Shown here one piece after another: positions 14,146 to 27,652 of a stretch of 64,000 nucleotides of DNA (its first letter is position 1; each line of letters begins with the position of its first letter). The DNA comes from Stictocephala bisonia (lineage: Eukaryota; Arthropoda; Insecta; Hemiptera; Membracidae), in NCBI GenBank assembly GCA_035578905.1, contig JAQJVL010002692.1, forward strand, positions 21,644-85,643, written 5' to 3'. Both the position numbers and the translations under genes were made by a program. The notes under the pieces were generated by a model. The model saw nothing but the letters and a program-made list of their open reading frames with translations. It did not search any database and had not been told where the DNA came from.

Positions 14146-15507
14146 AAACAAAATATTATGGAAGAAAAAAAAATAAAAGTAGCATAAAAAGGGAGCTGAG
14201 GAGTCCCATTGGAAATTTTACTCTACCCAATAACAGTACAAAATTTTTTTTATTATCCTACCCAAAATCATGGGAAAATCGAACTGATAAACGCGAGCTT
14301 TTTAAAATACTCCACCCCGTGTTCGTGTTATTTTTGATCACGAGTTGGGGTTTTCTTTTTCAACGGGTATCGTGACGTTGAACAAAGGGAAAAAGGGTTT
14401 GGGTTGCTCCCCCGGGCCCGGGCCCACAAAGGGAGACATTAAACAAATATCAAGGGGAAAAAACTTAAAGACTTTTTTTGGGCGAAAGGGGAATTTTTTA
14501 ATTTTAAAGGGAGTATTTGGGCTGAATTTTTTAAATTTTTTTTTTAAAAAAAAAATTTAAAAAAAATAAAATTTAGATTGTTAACTCAAAATGGGTTTTA
14601 AATGAACAAATAATTTTAAATATTTAAAACCAAAATTTTAAAAATAAACAATAATAAAAAATAATTTGATATAAAATATATTTTATAATATTAAAAAATC
14701 TATAATATAAAATATATATAATCCCTTTTTTCAAACCCGGGCAAATTCTAAATTCACACCCCTGTCAAACAGTTCGATCTCAACGAGTTTAAAATGTCCA
14801 AATTTAAAACTCCCGTCCCAAAAAGGAAATGTACTTTCAGGGAAAATTTTTTTGTTTTGACTGTACCAAACCCATGACAAATAAGGGTTTTGGTTTTCGT
14901 TGCAAAACTCAACCTCTCATTGCAACCACTGGGAGGCCTTGGCAAAAAATTCTTTTTTTCCCATTTCAAGCTTTCCCTTTTTAAAAAGTGTAAATTAAAA
15001 CTATAAATAACTTAAGAAGAAATAAAGTTCTACTTGCCCAAATTTAACAAAAAAAAAAACAAAATTACCCGTTTAAATTTTTAAAAGTAGTTACCAAAAA
15101 TGTTAAATTTTTTGGGTTTTATAGCTAGTTGCAAACCTTTCAAAAAGTTTCAATGAGAGGAAAGCCCAACATTGAGAAAAACTGGGTTAACGATAATAAG
15201 AAAAATTTTTGGTCTTTTTCTCAGTTGCTATTGATTTTTATTTCATTTAACGTCTTTTTTTCAAGTTTTTTTCCCAAACCCTATTTTTAAAAAATAACAA
15301 TATTTTGACAGGTACCTTCTTTTACGTTACAGTTTTCAAGCTTAAATACCCCCTTTTTTACAAAAATTTTACTGAAAAAAAAAATTAAAAAAAAATTAAA
15401 AACCAAAAATATTTTTGAAAAGTAAATTTTAAAGGGGAATAGAAAGTCAACGAAAATCTTCTTTTCCTTCAAAAACGAAACAAACAAACCGTGGGGTATG
15501 TACTTAA

Positions 15508-15576
15508 CATGGGGGCACCCAAGGGGGCGACATGGGCTACCTGAGGGTCATAATTTGGGCACTCAGGGGCGACATG
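15508..15576 (+). repeat. Short GC-rich tandem repeat, ~22-24 bp x3
   Basis: Three imperfect copies of a catgggggcaccca/aagggggcga-type motif start near 15508, 15530 and 15554. They make the frame that begins at 15498 look like a G/H/R-rich peptide, which is why I do not call that frame a gene. Confidence 0.45.
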
Positions 15577-16351
15577 CAAACGAAAAAGAAAACCCAAAAA
15601 ATAACACTCGAGGTGGGGAATGGCGCTTTTGGCTAGCAAATGGTGGCCGTGTTGGTCTGGCCGGGGTAATAGTTGAATATTTTACAGTGATAAAATTTTT
15701 CGGAAAACTACAGCCAAACAATGAGAAAACAAAGATAAATTTAAATTTAAAAATGAAGATAATAATGACAATTTTTAATCATCCCCCAATGACAATTTTT
15801 TTTGTTTTTTCTTAAACCAAAAAAAATTTATTACAAAAAAAATGTTTAAAAAGTGTCAAATAAATTTAAAAAATTTGGGTTTTTAGGTTGTTAAAAAAAA
15901 AGGGAAAGGGTTTGGTTAGGTTTTTAGCTAAAAAATAATCTATTTTGCTAAGTAAAGGCCCTTTGGAAATGTCCCGAAAAAAAATTTTAAAATTCTACAC
16001 CTTTTTTTTGAAATAAAAAAAAAAAAAATTTCCGGGAAAAAAATTTAATTTCCCTTTTTAAGGGGTGAAAGTCCCGAAAAAATAAAACTATTTTTTGAAA
16101 GGTGTGAATTTAAACCCTTTTAAAAAGTAGGCCAAAAATTTTAAAATTTAAAAATTTTATTTTTATATATAAATATAATTGTAAAAAAAATTATTAAAAA
16201 ATTTATTTGGGCCCCATTTTGAGAGAGCCCCTTCTATAACCCCGCAAAACCCCTTCCCCCGGGGGTACCTGAAAGGGCAATCGCACCTCGGAATTTCCCG
16301 TTTTTAAAAACCCCCTTTTGGGGCGCTGGGATTAAAAACAGGGTTCCCCGT

Positions 16352-16376
16352 GGGGGGGGGGGGTGGGGGGGGGGGG
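16352..16376 (+). repeat. G-rich run (G12-T-G12)
   Basis: Two runs of 12 G separated by one T, followed directly by a C run. It is the most G-dense point of a noisy GC-rich patch (16210-16460). If real it could form a quadruplex or long GC hairpin; it may instead be a base-calling collapse. Confidence 0.55.
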
Positions 16377-19300
16377 CCCCCCAATTTTTTTTGGGACTTG
16401 GGGGGGCCCTAAAGGGAAACCCCCCTTTGGTATTTAATTTTAAAAGGCAAACTTTTTGGGGAAAATTTTTTTGGGGGAAAATTAAATTTTTTAATTTTTA
16501 AATTTAATTGTTTTAAATTCAAAGGTTTGTTAAATTTTCGGCCCCCAAAAAGGTAAAAAAGGGTTTTTAAAATTTTTTTAATTTGGGAAAAATTTTTTTT
16601 CCAAATTTCGCAACAAAAATAAAGGGCTAATTTTTTTCAAGTTTTAAAAAAAAAAGTCAAATAATTTAAAAAGAAAATTAAATAAACAATACAAACATAC
16701 CACATTCAAAAGTTAAACGGCCTTTCCTTGTTCCAAAAAGGGATATTGAATGGTAACAACGGGCAGAAGGGCCCCAAAGGTTGGGTTTCCCTCGAAATCT
16801 GAAAAAGAAATTGGCGAAAGGGGGCCCCGTAGTATGGTTAAGAATGTCTTTGGTTGCGTATGGGGAATTTTTAAAATTCTGTTGAGGTAAACTTTTTCAA
16901 GGGGGGGTGTACAGTCCAGGCAAAAAGTAAAGAAGCAGAGCCTAGTGGGTGCATTTGGAAAATTTTGTGAGCTAAAATCAAACTTGGTTTTTCAAGGTTT
17001 GAATTTGGATGTGACTGCTGGAAACCCCTTTAAAAAGGGGTGAATTTTGGGTAGGGGCCAAAAAAACTTGAAACATTATCAAAAAAAGGGAGGGAAAAAT
17101 TGGGAACCCCCAATTAAGTTTCAATAATACAAAAAAAATCATTTTAACCCCTTCTTGAAACTAAAAAAAAAATAAACCCAAAAATTACTTTTATAAAAAA
17201 ATAAAAAAAGGGAAGAAAAAATTTTTTTAAAAATAGCACATAAGTTAAAACATATCGATAGGGGCTAGTTTTTTGATCGTTTTCATTTTTGTACAGAAGA
17301 AGAACTGTTTGACCCGGGGGAACCAAAAGTCGGTCCCTCATGCTTTTTTCTCCAGGAGGAAGGAACAAAAAGAAGCGTAACCCCGACGGTTGTGGTCCCC
17401 CTGGTTTGACTCGCCCCCACCTGCCCAGTCGGTCGTGCGGCAACCCCCACACAGCTTTTAAAGGGTCTAGTCCAAAATTTAAAAAATTTTAAACGAAAAA
17501 TATAGTTTTTTTTTTTTTAAAAAAAATAACCCAAAAATATACTGGGGGGAAAAAAAAAAATATGGAAACGCTTTCACCCAAGGGGGGTTTTCCCTTTGAT
17601 AATTTTATAAATTAATTTGTTTAAGATTTTTGTTCCAAAAGTTTTATTTTTTTATTTATAATAATTTAAATAAAAAACGTTAAATGCGGAGAATTATTAT
17701 TTTTAAAAAAATTTGTTTAAATTTTTGGGGAAAATTTAAATAACTGCTACCTGGAAAGCATAAACCTTTCGGGAAACCTGGTTTTTGGGAAAAAAAATTT
17801 CTCTTGAATAAACCTTTCCCTTTTATAACAAACCCCTAACCCCAACTTACTTTAAGATTATCATTTTAACTCCACGAGGGTGAACCCCCGGGAAAAAAAT
17901 TAAATGTCACGAATGGGGTCAAAAAATATGTTCTTTGTAACCCTGATTAGTTCATTTAAATTTCATTTTTACCCAGGAAGTTTATACAAAAGTTGTGAAA
18001 ACGTTTCCATATTTTTTCCCCTTGTATATAAATTTTAATAATAATAAAGTGAATGGAAAAAACCTGGGAAAAAAAAACGTAAGGGAAAAAAAAAATAAAC
18101 AAGAAAATGGTTTTAAATAAAATTAGTTGATTTAATGGTGAAAAAAGCAAAAATTAAATTTTTTCCAAGACATGTTGAAAATAAGGGCAAAAAAAAAATT
18201 ATCTCGTCATGTTTTTTCCCTTTTAAAAAGGAAAATCAAATAGTGTAAAATTATTGAACCTTGGAAAAGTTTATTTTTATTTTTTTTTCAAAGTATTATA
18301 CATATGGTCTTGGAGTTTGGGGGGGGGAAAAACTTAAAAAAAATTTTAACAGAATATTCCAAACCAAAAATGAGCAATAAGGGTCATAAATAAAAAAACC
18401 CTTCCAACTGAACCTTTCAAGGGGCAAATTTTTCAAAATTCCAAAAAAAAAGACGTTACCCAGGCTTATATTTATATTTAGCTAAAAATTAAAATTTATA
18501 AACCCAAAAAAAAATAGATTTTCCTTTCAGAAAACCCCAATTTTAAAAAAAAAAAAAAACAAGGCCCAAAAAGTTTTTTAAATTTAAAAAAAAACAATTC
18601 TCTCAAAAATTAAAAAACCCCTCGTTAAAAAAACCTGTAAAAGTAATAAAAAAAAGAATTTTTAAATCAAAAAAAGGGAAATTTGGGTCCAGCAAAATTT
18701 TTTCTAAAAACAAAAAACAATCCCTTTTTAAGAAAGCCTATTAAAACTGTAAAAAGAATAATTTCACTGTGATGCCCCGACTTAAATAAATACTTTGTAA
18801 ACCCCAAAGTATTTTTTTTTCCCTTAAATTTTTAGAGTACTTTTTTTAAAAAATTTAAGAAAAACATCTTTGGGGCCCGATAAAAACCCCTTTTGGGAAG
18901 GGTTTGGTTTGAGAAACCCCGTCAAAAAGAATCCGCGCAAAGGAACCGCAGAAAAGCCCGAAAAGTAAGAACAAATTTTTAAGAACTATCGATTAAACGA
19001 TTTTTTAAAAAAAAAGAAAAAAATCGAAGAGATTACTGATAATGAAAAATAAAAGGGGTTTTAATATAAAAAAAGAAATCCACGTATAAAAATATTGAAG
19101 GGTAAATATATTGAATAATAATTTAAAAATGTCTTTTTATTTCATTTTTAAAAATCCTGTCCCGTTTGTGTGGGGGAGTGGGTGAATTTAAAAAATGGGC
19201 CCAAAAAAAGTAAAACTTCCCCCGTGGGGGTCCGACGGGACACCCAATTTTTTTTACCACTTTTGACATTATCTATTAAACCATTGTATTTAAATGAGAA

Positions 19301-19859
19301 ATAAAGGGTCTATTTCTATTGTCATAATTTTTATTTGGGCCCCTCCAATTTAAAGCTGAAAAATTTTTCTGATTTTGCTTAAAAAATATAAGTTAAATGG
19401 GGGAACCCAAAAAAAGGGGGGAGTTTTCCTTTTGGGGGGGGGGAGAAATTAAAAATTTTTTAAAAGGGAAAAAACTATTCCTTAAATTTTGCAATTTTTT
19501 AAATGGAAAAAAATTTAAAAACCCAAAATTTTTTAAAGAATTTTTAAAAAAAAACAAAAATTTTTTTAAAAAAAAATTTAATTTTTTTTATTTTTTATTC
19601 CTTTTCTTTTTAAAATTTTTTTTAGTTTTACTAAGTATTATTTTTTTTTTTAAAATTGTTTTCCCAAGGGGACGGGTGAACAGGAAAAACATGTTTCCCC
19701 TAAAAAATTTCTGGAAAAAAAGTATTTCCCAACGATTAAAGAGTTTCATAGTTTTCTATACCAAATAAAGTGTGTTTTTTATTATAAAAACAATACAGTT
19801 TTGCCATCTATGATTTAGGGAAACTGTCTGTCACTTAAAAAAAAGGGGTGTAAAAATTA

Positions 19860-20975
19860 AAACCCCAAATGACAACCCCGGGTTAAACCCCAAAAATAAT
19901 TTGAAAAGGGGTTACAAAGTATTAATGACAAAAGGATACTCCAAAAAATAATTAGAAAGTGTGTTACTAAGGTAGTTAATGACACGGATACTCCAAAACA
20001 AAATTAAAAAAGTGTGTTACTATGTAGTTAATGGGCACGGATACTCCAAAACAAATTTTGAAAAAATGTGTTACTAGAATTTTTAAAAAAAAACGGAAAA
20101 CTCCAAAACTAATTTTGAAAGTGGGGTTTTCAAAAAAATTTTTTGACAAGGATTTTCCCCCCCCAAAAAAAATTTTTGAAAGTGGGTTACAAAAAAGTTA
20201 ATGAAAACGGAAAACTCCAAAAAATAATTAGAAAAATGGGGTTTTTCTAAGTAGTTAAAGAACGGAAACTTTCCAAAAAAAATTAAAAAAGTGGGGTTTT
20301 TTTTAAAAGTATTTTAAAGACACGGTTTCTCCAAAACAAATTTGAAAGGTTTTACTATGTAGTTAATGACAAAGGATCCCCCAAAACCAATTAGAAAGTG
20401 TGTTTTCTATGTAAAATTAATGACCCCGGATTTCTCCAAAACTAAAATTTGAAAGTGTGTTACTAAATTTTTAATGACAAGGATACACCAAAAAAAATTA
20501 GAAAGGGGTGGGTTTCTATTTAGTTAATGACACGGGTTTCTCCAAAAAATAAAAGAAAGTGTGGGTTTCTATGTAAATTAATGACAAAGGTACTCCCCAA
20601 AAATAATTAGAAATGTGTTTTTAAATAAGTAATTTTAAGACACGGATACTCCAAAACAAAAATTTGAAAGTGTGTTTTCAAATTTTGTTTAAAGACACCC
20701 GGGTACTCCAAAACAAAATTTAAAAATTTGTTACATGTAGTTAATGACACGGAAATCCAAAAAAAAATTTGAAAGGTGTTACTAAGTAGTTTAAAGACAC
20801 GGATACTCCAAAAAATAATTAGAAAGTGTTTACTAAAAAAGAAATTAATGACACCCGGAAAAACCCCAAAAATAATTAGAAAGTGTGGGTTCCCAAAGTA
20901 GTTAATGACAAAGGATCCTAAAAAATAATTAAAAAAATATGTTACAAATTTTGTTAAAAACATGGATCATATCAT
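19860..20975. repeat. Minisatellite, ~51 bp unit, about 21 copies
   Basis: The unit is aatgacacggatactccaaa followed by acaaattagaaagtgtgtta and ctatgtagtt, about 50-51 bp. The gatactcc anchor recurs at about 19936, 19988 and 20041 (spacing 52-53). Around 21 copies are visible. Some units carry aataattag and others acaaatttg, suggesting at least two subtypes. A minus-strand frame at 20607-20963 is a product of the repeat. Confidence 0.88.
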
Positions 20976-21309
20976 TAAAATTAAAGTTTGTAATTTTAAA
21001 AAAAAGGATAAAATTTTAAAAAATTCCCTTTCCTAAATACGGAAAATTTTCCCCAAAAGACTTTACCCGGGGCGTCATTCATTTTCCCTCCACTCCCAGA
21101 CGAAAAAGACCCAGTGAAACCCCAAACCCGTCCCAGTCCCCAGCTAAATCTTTTTGTCAAATATTCCACACGCACAGGGCCGAATACGATGACGACTTGG
21201 CTAGTAAATTTGGTTGATAGAAAGCACCACAATCAAGGAAAATGGACTCGACCATCGCCACCAAACCCTGGGGTTTCCCATCATTTCCCGGAAACCCCAA
21301 AACCGTTTT
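20976..21309. other. Spacer between two arrays
   Basis: About 330 bp, with a less AT-rich patch at 21070-21300. Frames on both strands cross it but none has recognisable content. Confidence 0.45.
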
Positions 21310-21765
21310 TCACAATTATTTGGCCCGTGGGCAAAAATTTTTTGGGCCTCCACACCGGAAAAATCAAGGTGAACTGGTTTCCGGTTTTTACAATTATTTG
21401 GCCTGTGGCCCGACTTTATGTCCCCAACGCGGAAAAATCAAGGGTACTGTTTTTAAATTTTACAATTAAACCGGGCCCGTGGTTTTTCGTTTAAAGGTTC
21501 TCCCCCCCCTCGGACAATCAAGGGATAAAGGGTTTGTTTTAAAAATTATCGGCCTGTGGCCAAACTTCATTTTTTTTCCCCTTCCCCTTTCCCGAAAATC
21601 AAGGTTTAAACCCGTTTGGTTTTTACAATTAAAAAGGGTTTTTTTGTCCTCCCCCACCGGACAGTCGAGGTGATACGGTTCTTTTTACAAAAAAATTTTT
21701 CGGCCCGTTGGGGCCCAAAACTTTTTAAAGGGCCTCCGCGCCGGACTCAAGGTGAAGTAGAAAAA
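21310..21765. repeat. Minisatellite, ~75-80 bp unit, about 6 copies
   Basis: The motifs tttttacaattatttggccc, gtggcc, gggcctcc and accggacaatcaaggtga recur. The acaatta anchor is at about 21312, 21390, 21462, 21543, 21625 and 21688. The array is relatively GC-rich for the window. Overlapping frames on both strands (21114-21494 +, 21466-21657 -, 21479-21673 +) are by-products of the repeat. Confidence 0.8.
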
Positions 21766-24700
21766 ATATACATCTTAAAAGGCTGTATTCAACAGTCTCC
21801 GGGATTTTAAATTTTTTAGTAAATAAATAGTTTTATCTGAAATAGTAAGGGGGCCTGTCTATTTTTTGGGAATTTTGGGATTGAAAAAAACAGCGTTACA
21901 AGGAAACAATAACTTTCCCAACTTTTTTGATTTGGTTTGCCTTTTGTTTTAAACATTAAATTTTGGCTAATAAAAGTTTAAAAGTTTAATTTACTATGTT
22001 TAAATTTTTTAAATAAAATAAAGGTTTTTTTTCCCCTAATAAAAAAAAATGCCCTATTATAAATAAAACCTTTTTTCCAATAAAGTTTCACAGTTGTAAA
22101 TTTTTACAAAAGCTTGTTTCTTTCAGTTTTGTACACCCCTTTTTGCGTCAATTTTAAGTAAAATACGAACCAAACAAAGTCCTTTGGTTTTAAAAATAAA
22201 AAATTTTTACTTTGCCCTGCCCGGCTGAAGAAACCTTTAAAAAAATTTAAACCTTTTCTTGACCTAAAATTTTTAGAGATTACAATCAGTAATTTAGTGA
22301 GTGAAAGGCCGCGTTTTAAGGGGCCCCATGGTTTTTTTTAGTGTAGTTTTCTACCTCCCACCAACCCTGGCTCAAACCCTCCCCCCTACCAAGGGCCCAA
22401 AATTGTACCCTGCAACTTTCCCTTTAGGTATTAATAAATAATGGAAAAAATCCCCCTCTCTTCCCCAAAATTGAAATGAAAATTCATTGTAAAAAGCTTT
22501 TTTTTTCATCTTTTTTTTTCATAAACCCAAAATCAAATAGTTTTTTTAATTTTCCCGGAAAATAGAAGCCCAAAGTTGTAATTTATTTTCAGTTTTAAAC
22601 GGAACCCGAGTTAAACAAAAATTTTATTTTAGGGTCAATTTTTAAGCGAAATAGTTTTCAAGTAACCCCTTTAAAAATAGACAGAAAAATTTTTTTAAGT
22701 TTTTCAAAGTATTAGACAAAAGGGAAAAATTTTTTTTATATTTAAGATTAAAAAAGGGTTAAATTTTTAAAATAAATTCTTACAATGAATAATACTTTTC
22801 TAAATTTTTTTGTTTAAATCAAAACTTTTTTTTCCCCAAAAAACCTTGTATCATTTGGGCATGTTTTTAATCCCGGGTTTAATTTCATTTTTTGCTCATT
22901 TTTCAGAAACACTCGAATATCTATAAGTTTAATTAAAAAAATAATTTTTTTTTCCTAAACTCATTGATGCCGGGGAAATAGTGGGTAAAAAATAAAAAGT
23001 ATATAATATTTCACCACTTTTAATCAATTTTTTAGAATATTTTTACACAACTACCAAAAAAAATAATTTTTTAAATTTTTGCGGAAAAGGGGACTATCAG
23101 TAGTTTTTACATCATTAAAATGTTTCTTAAAGTCAGTATTTTTTAAAAAGGATAAGCTAGTTTTTTTTAAAATTTTAAAACGTGTTTTTAAAAACAATTT
23201 TAGGGTTTTTCACAACACTTTTTGCGAAAAAAATAACCCAAATAGGTTTTAAAAAATTTAAAATTTAAAAGTTTTACTAAACTAATTTAATATATTCAAC
23301 AATCAAAAGAAATTAAGTACTAATTAAAGGGAAAGCAAAAAAAATTATTTTTTTGTATTTGCCTAGGCAAAATTTAAAAATTTAAATTTTCTCCTAAAAT
23401 TTTAAAAAAGAACTAAAAAAAAATATTAAACTCTGTGTGAGTAATTACAAAATTATAAATTTCTAAGAAAACTCATTAAATTTAAAAGTTGTGAAATTCC
23501 CCAATTTTAGACATTTATTAAGGCTGTAAAGTTTTTTCATAAAAAAAACCATTCCCTTTTGAAGATGATTTAAAAATTTTTAAAAATAACCCCAAAAATT
23601 CTTCTGTTTTAAAAAGGGTTTCTAAAACAAAAAAACTACGTCGGAGCAAAAGTTATGTGCACCCGATTTGAAGGTTGTTTACTAAGAAACTAAAGGGGGC
23701 CCATGAAAACCCCCAATACGCCCTTGGTTTTTTAATCGTTTAATTTTACATTCTGAATATGCATTTTTTAATTTTACTAAACATTTTAATAAATTTTTAT
23801 CCTAGTTTGGGAAAAAAAAAAGTACCCCAAATTTTTTAAATAGTTTTTACTGTACATAAAATTTTACAACCGTTCTTTTCTGAAAAACAAATAAATGTTT
23901 TTTGCTTTTAAAATTTTAAAACGTGGTTTATAAAATTTGTTTGCTATAAGTTTTTAAATTTTAGAATTTTAAATTTTCAAGAAACAAGTTTTTATCATTT
24001 TCCCCCCAAAATCTAGTTATTTGGGTTCTTTAAATCGTAAAAAAAAAATTTTTTAAATGAACTTGTTGTAGTCCTTTTGGCATGTAGAGTTTCATTAAAA
24101 GACTTTTATTTTTGCAGTGATTTTTTAAAAAAATGAATTTTAAAATTTCACAAATTTAAATTAAAGTATTGTACCAACAATAAGACCCAAAAACCGAAAA
24201 AGACCAAAATAATTAATTTTACGACCTTTTAGAAAACTAAGAAAACAAGGGTTTTAGAGAAAAGAAGGAAATTTTTCTTTAAAATTTAAAAATTCTAGAA
24301 TATAAAAGACTTAAACGAAAACATTTTATCAAAAAACACCCTTTAAAAAATTAAAAAGCATAAAATTTTAAATTGTTTTTTGGGGAAAAAATTAAAAGAA
24401 ATTAAATAAAAAAATTTTATTTAATGAGGCAAAAATTAGGACCATTAGGGGCCCTCTTACACTTAACATCATAAAGGGAAAAATTTAAAACAAAACTACA
24501 ATGATTAACTATAAAGAGTTCAAATGTGTTTTTAAAAACTACTAGCACATTATTTTCAAACAAAAAACCCCTTTAGAGATTTTAAGAAACAAGCTAAACA
24601 AACATAATTAGGTTTTAAAATATTTTAAAAATGAAAAAATTAAGCAACAAAAAATTTAAAGAACAAAAAACAAAGAAGAAAACAAAAGGAAAAAATTTAT

Positions 24701-27624
24701 TTTCTTACATGACAAAAAATCAATAAATAAAAATTATTCCCTTAAACTTATTACAACCCAAAAAACACACACTCAGGTCCAACATTGACAGCAAAAGGCC
24801 CCAAGGGCCCACAACCCCCACGAATTCGCCGACAAAACCCCTCTCTCATTGGGCCGCAACAAACCGAGCTCGAAATATCAAAATTTCCCAGTTTGGAAAG
24901 GGCAAAATTTTTTCCCCAATCTCAAAAAGCAGTTTAAAAAAACTATTGTAAATGCGGGTTTGATGAGCGGGAAAAGTTTTTAAAAATTTATGAACCCCGA
25001 AAGCGTGTCCCACAACCCTGGGGCCTGAAGTTAAAACAAATATTTGAAGCTAAATAAGAAGGATTTTTTATTTTTGAAATTGATAGTAAAAAAAAAAATT
25101 TTGATTTTTCCCAAAACCGAGTAACTTTTAGAAAAATTTTGAATCCCGGGAATAGGGAGTGATATGGGTTCATCTTCGACCGGGGAAAATTGAAAATATA
25201 ACGCAGACAGTTTTTGGGGCTCGTTGGGAAATATATCGAAAGATGGGTAGGCATGTCCCCTGATGACAACGTCGCATTTTTCAAAGGGTTTGGGAAAAAA
25301 CCCCAATTTTTTTACCAAACATAATCTTAATTTAACCAAATAAACAGTTTATAATATCTCTTAAAAAGGGTGAATACCAGCAAAATCCCTAATTTCAAAG
25401 TTAAAGATACATGACAGACCATCCCGTAAGTTTAGTATTCATAAAAGGGGTCCCAAGTTTTTTTAATTTTTTTACAGTATTTTAAATGAATTAAATTTTC
25501 AATGAGAAAGCGGATTAAAAGTAACAAGTATACAGAACTGTTTCCAACATCTGTTATGTTTTAAAAAATAAAAGGTTGAGTCTTATTGGGAAATTTAGTT
25601 TTTTAAATTTTTGTCTGAAATCTCCCACTCACCCCAAAATTTAATACAGAAAATTTATTCTAAATACCCTTCCTTTTAAATCGATACATCAAAAAAAAGA
25701 GAATATTTGTAAAATCGCACAAAAGGTGATATTTAAAAGTGAAAAAAGCGTTTGACAAGTCAAATTTGGGACAAAAATAAAAAAATGAGGTCCAAATTCA
25801 GAGCCCCGAGGGACAAACCTTTTTTTACACTCCCCCAACTAAGTAACGTTATTCACAAGTAAAACGCTGACGCCTGCCCCGTCAGATAGGGCCAAACCCC
25901 GAAAAAACTGCAAACGAAAACTAAGATGAAAAGTTTTTACCCTTTGAGCAGTGGATGTGGACTCAATCGAACGCTTTAGGAAAAATCAAACAGAGTAAAA
26001 CAATGTCACTTGTCGTTTTTTCATCGCTCTTCGAATATCCTCATTTATATATACAGTGCAGTGGTACTGGAAATTTTTCCCCAAAACGTTTTAAGAAAAT
26101 TACTAAGAAGGGCTTTTCTAGATAGATTTAAATTAAAATAGTTGTTGGTGGGAAAAAAATCCTCTCAAGGCAAATTTTGGGAGTGCAGTAAGATTTTCTG
26201 ATTGGTCGAAAAGAACAGAAAGGGGAGACGTCCCTTTGGGGGAATTTGGGCCCAACAATTACTGATTTTCCCGGCAATGGGAAAATGAGGGTGCAAGTAT
26301 TTGGGTTCCCGATTTAAACCCTGATAACAGGGAAATCTGCAAAGGGGTTTAACTTTTAAAAAAAATTTTTTAGAAAAGTTGCCGGGACCAAACCCATTAC
26401 TTTTTAATCAACGTTGGGGTTTTTTGGACCTAAATTTTTCCAAAAAACCTAGTTTAAAAGAAAATATGAACCACGAAGGTTGGGAAGGGGAGAAACTAAA
26501 AAGATCTGAAAAAAAACATCAACAAGGGCAGGGACAATTTAAACAACAGGGGGGATTAAAACAATAAAAATTAAGCTCATTAAGATTTACTGAATGGGTC
26601 TATCAGGTTTAAACCCCGGACACCTCCAACTTTTTAATCATACCCCCAGCGTTGATAAAGATTTAATTTTTATAAAAAAAGTTTTATATGTAAACTAGCT
26701 CTCGAATTTCGCATTTCTTGTTTTTAAATAATTTCGTAGATGTTTATAAACCAAATTTTATCAATGAGGCCCTTTCCCCCTTTTAAAATTTTCCCAAGAA
26801 TGGGCACGCTGGGCCAAAACCGTAAAGACAGGATAAAACCAAAGGGGGAGGTTTTTCCCCGGTTTTTTTCTTTTTGGGTTTCAAAAAGGGGGCATGTTTG
26901 TCCCCAAAAGATTGACAAAAATTAAAGTTTTCAATTAGATTTTTAAAAACTTTAAAAAAAACAAAGGTAAAAAATTCCGTACTTTTTTTCCCAAAGGAAA
27001 AAAAATTTTTTAAAACTTAAAATAAAATTTTTAAAAAATCAAATGAAGAACGCAAAATTTAAAAGCCCAAAACAAGGTGTGATTGGGAAATTTCAAATAA
27101 ACCCCTTTTTCCTTGGTAAACAACCTAAAACTCGAGTGCAAAATAATTTCTGCGCCGACAGTTTAAACAAAACCCTTTTTGAAAAAGTATCAAAATATTT
27201 GAATTTTCCCTTTTTTGAAATATAAAAGTTATTTTTTTTTTAAAAATGGGGCCTAGTTTTTTCCCTTTTTTGAGTTGTTTGATTTCAAATTTTCCGGGTA
27301 AAAAGACGGTTCGGAAAAAACAATTATACGAGTGTAATAAACTTCCTCGAACCCTTCCTAGAGACGGTGGTGGCATCTATCTAATCGCGCCGGAACTAAT
27401 GATGAGTTAAATTAGTTGGGACGAGAAATGACTAATGGCATAGAACATTAAAGGCGGAGTTTACACTTGTGAGGGGCGGGAGAGAGGGGGTGCAATTTTA
27501 AAACACTGTGGGCTTAGAGGAAAGGGCCTATTTAAAGCCAGTTTTCCCCGCCCCTTTAAAAAGGGTTTTCGGCTTTGGGGGGAGGGGGGAGCTTCTTTAG
27601 GTAGATATCTGAAGCCATAAAACA
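21766..27624. other. AT-rich stretch, no gene recognised
   Basis: Nearly 6 kb with no array I can define. Frames at 24988-25339 (-), 26379-26567 (+) and 26740-26925 (+) show no known domain. A less noisy island at about 27360-27480 is unique-looking but contains no long frame. Confidence 0.5.
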
Positions 27625-27652
27625 CAAGATTCAAGATTCAAGATTCAAGATT
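27625..27652 (+). repeat. Perfect 7 bp tandem repeat, (caagatt)4
   Basis: Four exact copies of caagatt, 28 bp in all, followed by AT-rich DNA. A small microsatellite-like locus with no associated frame. Confidence 0.9.

Larger units (their letters stand above)
14146..19859. other. AT-rich stretch, no gene recognised
   Basis: Mostly noisy AT-rich DNA. Frames at 14754-14969 (-), 15287-15487 (-), 17144-17452 (-) and 19397-19768 (+) were read through; they carry no domain and are rich in F, K, N and I. A GC-rich patch lies at 16210-16460 and a short repeat at 15508-15576, listed separately. Confidence 0.5.

Noticed and set aside
16352..16376. Long G-quadruplex element
   Set aside because: It sits in the noisiest GC-rich patch and is likely a consensus artefact.
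17144..17452. Minus-strand frame of 102 codons with a G/P/R-rich start
   Set aside because: The start is in a GC-rich noisy patch and the rest is Phe/Lys low complexity.
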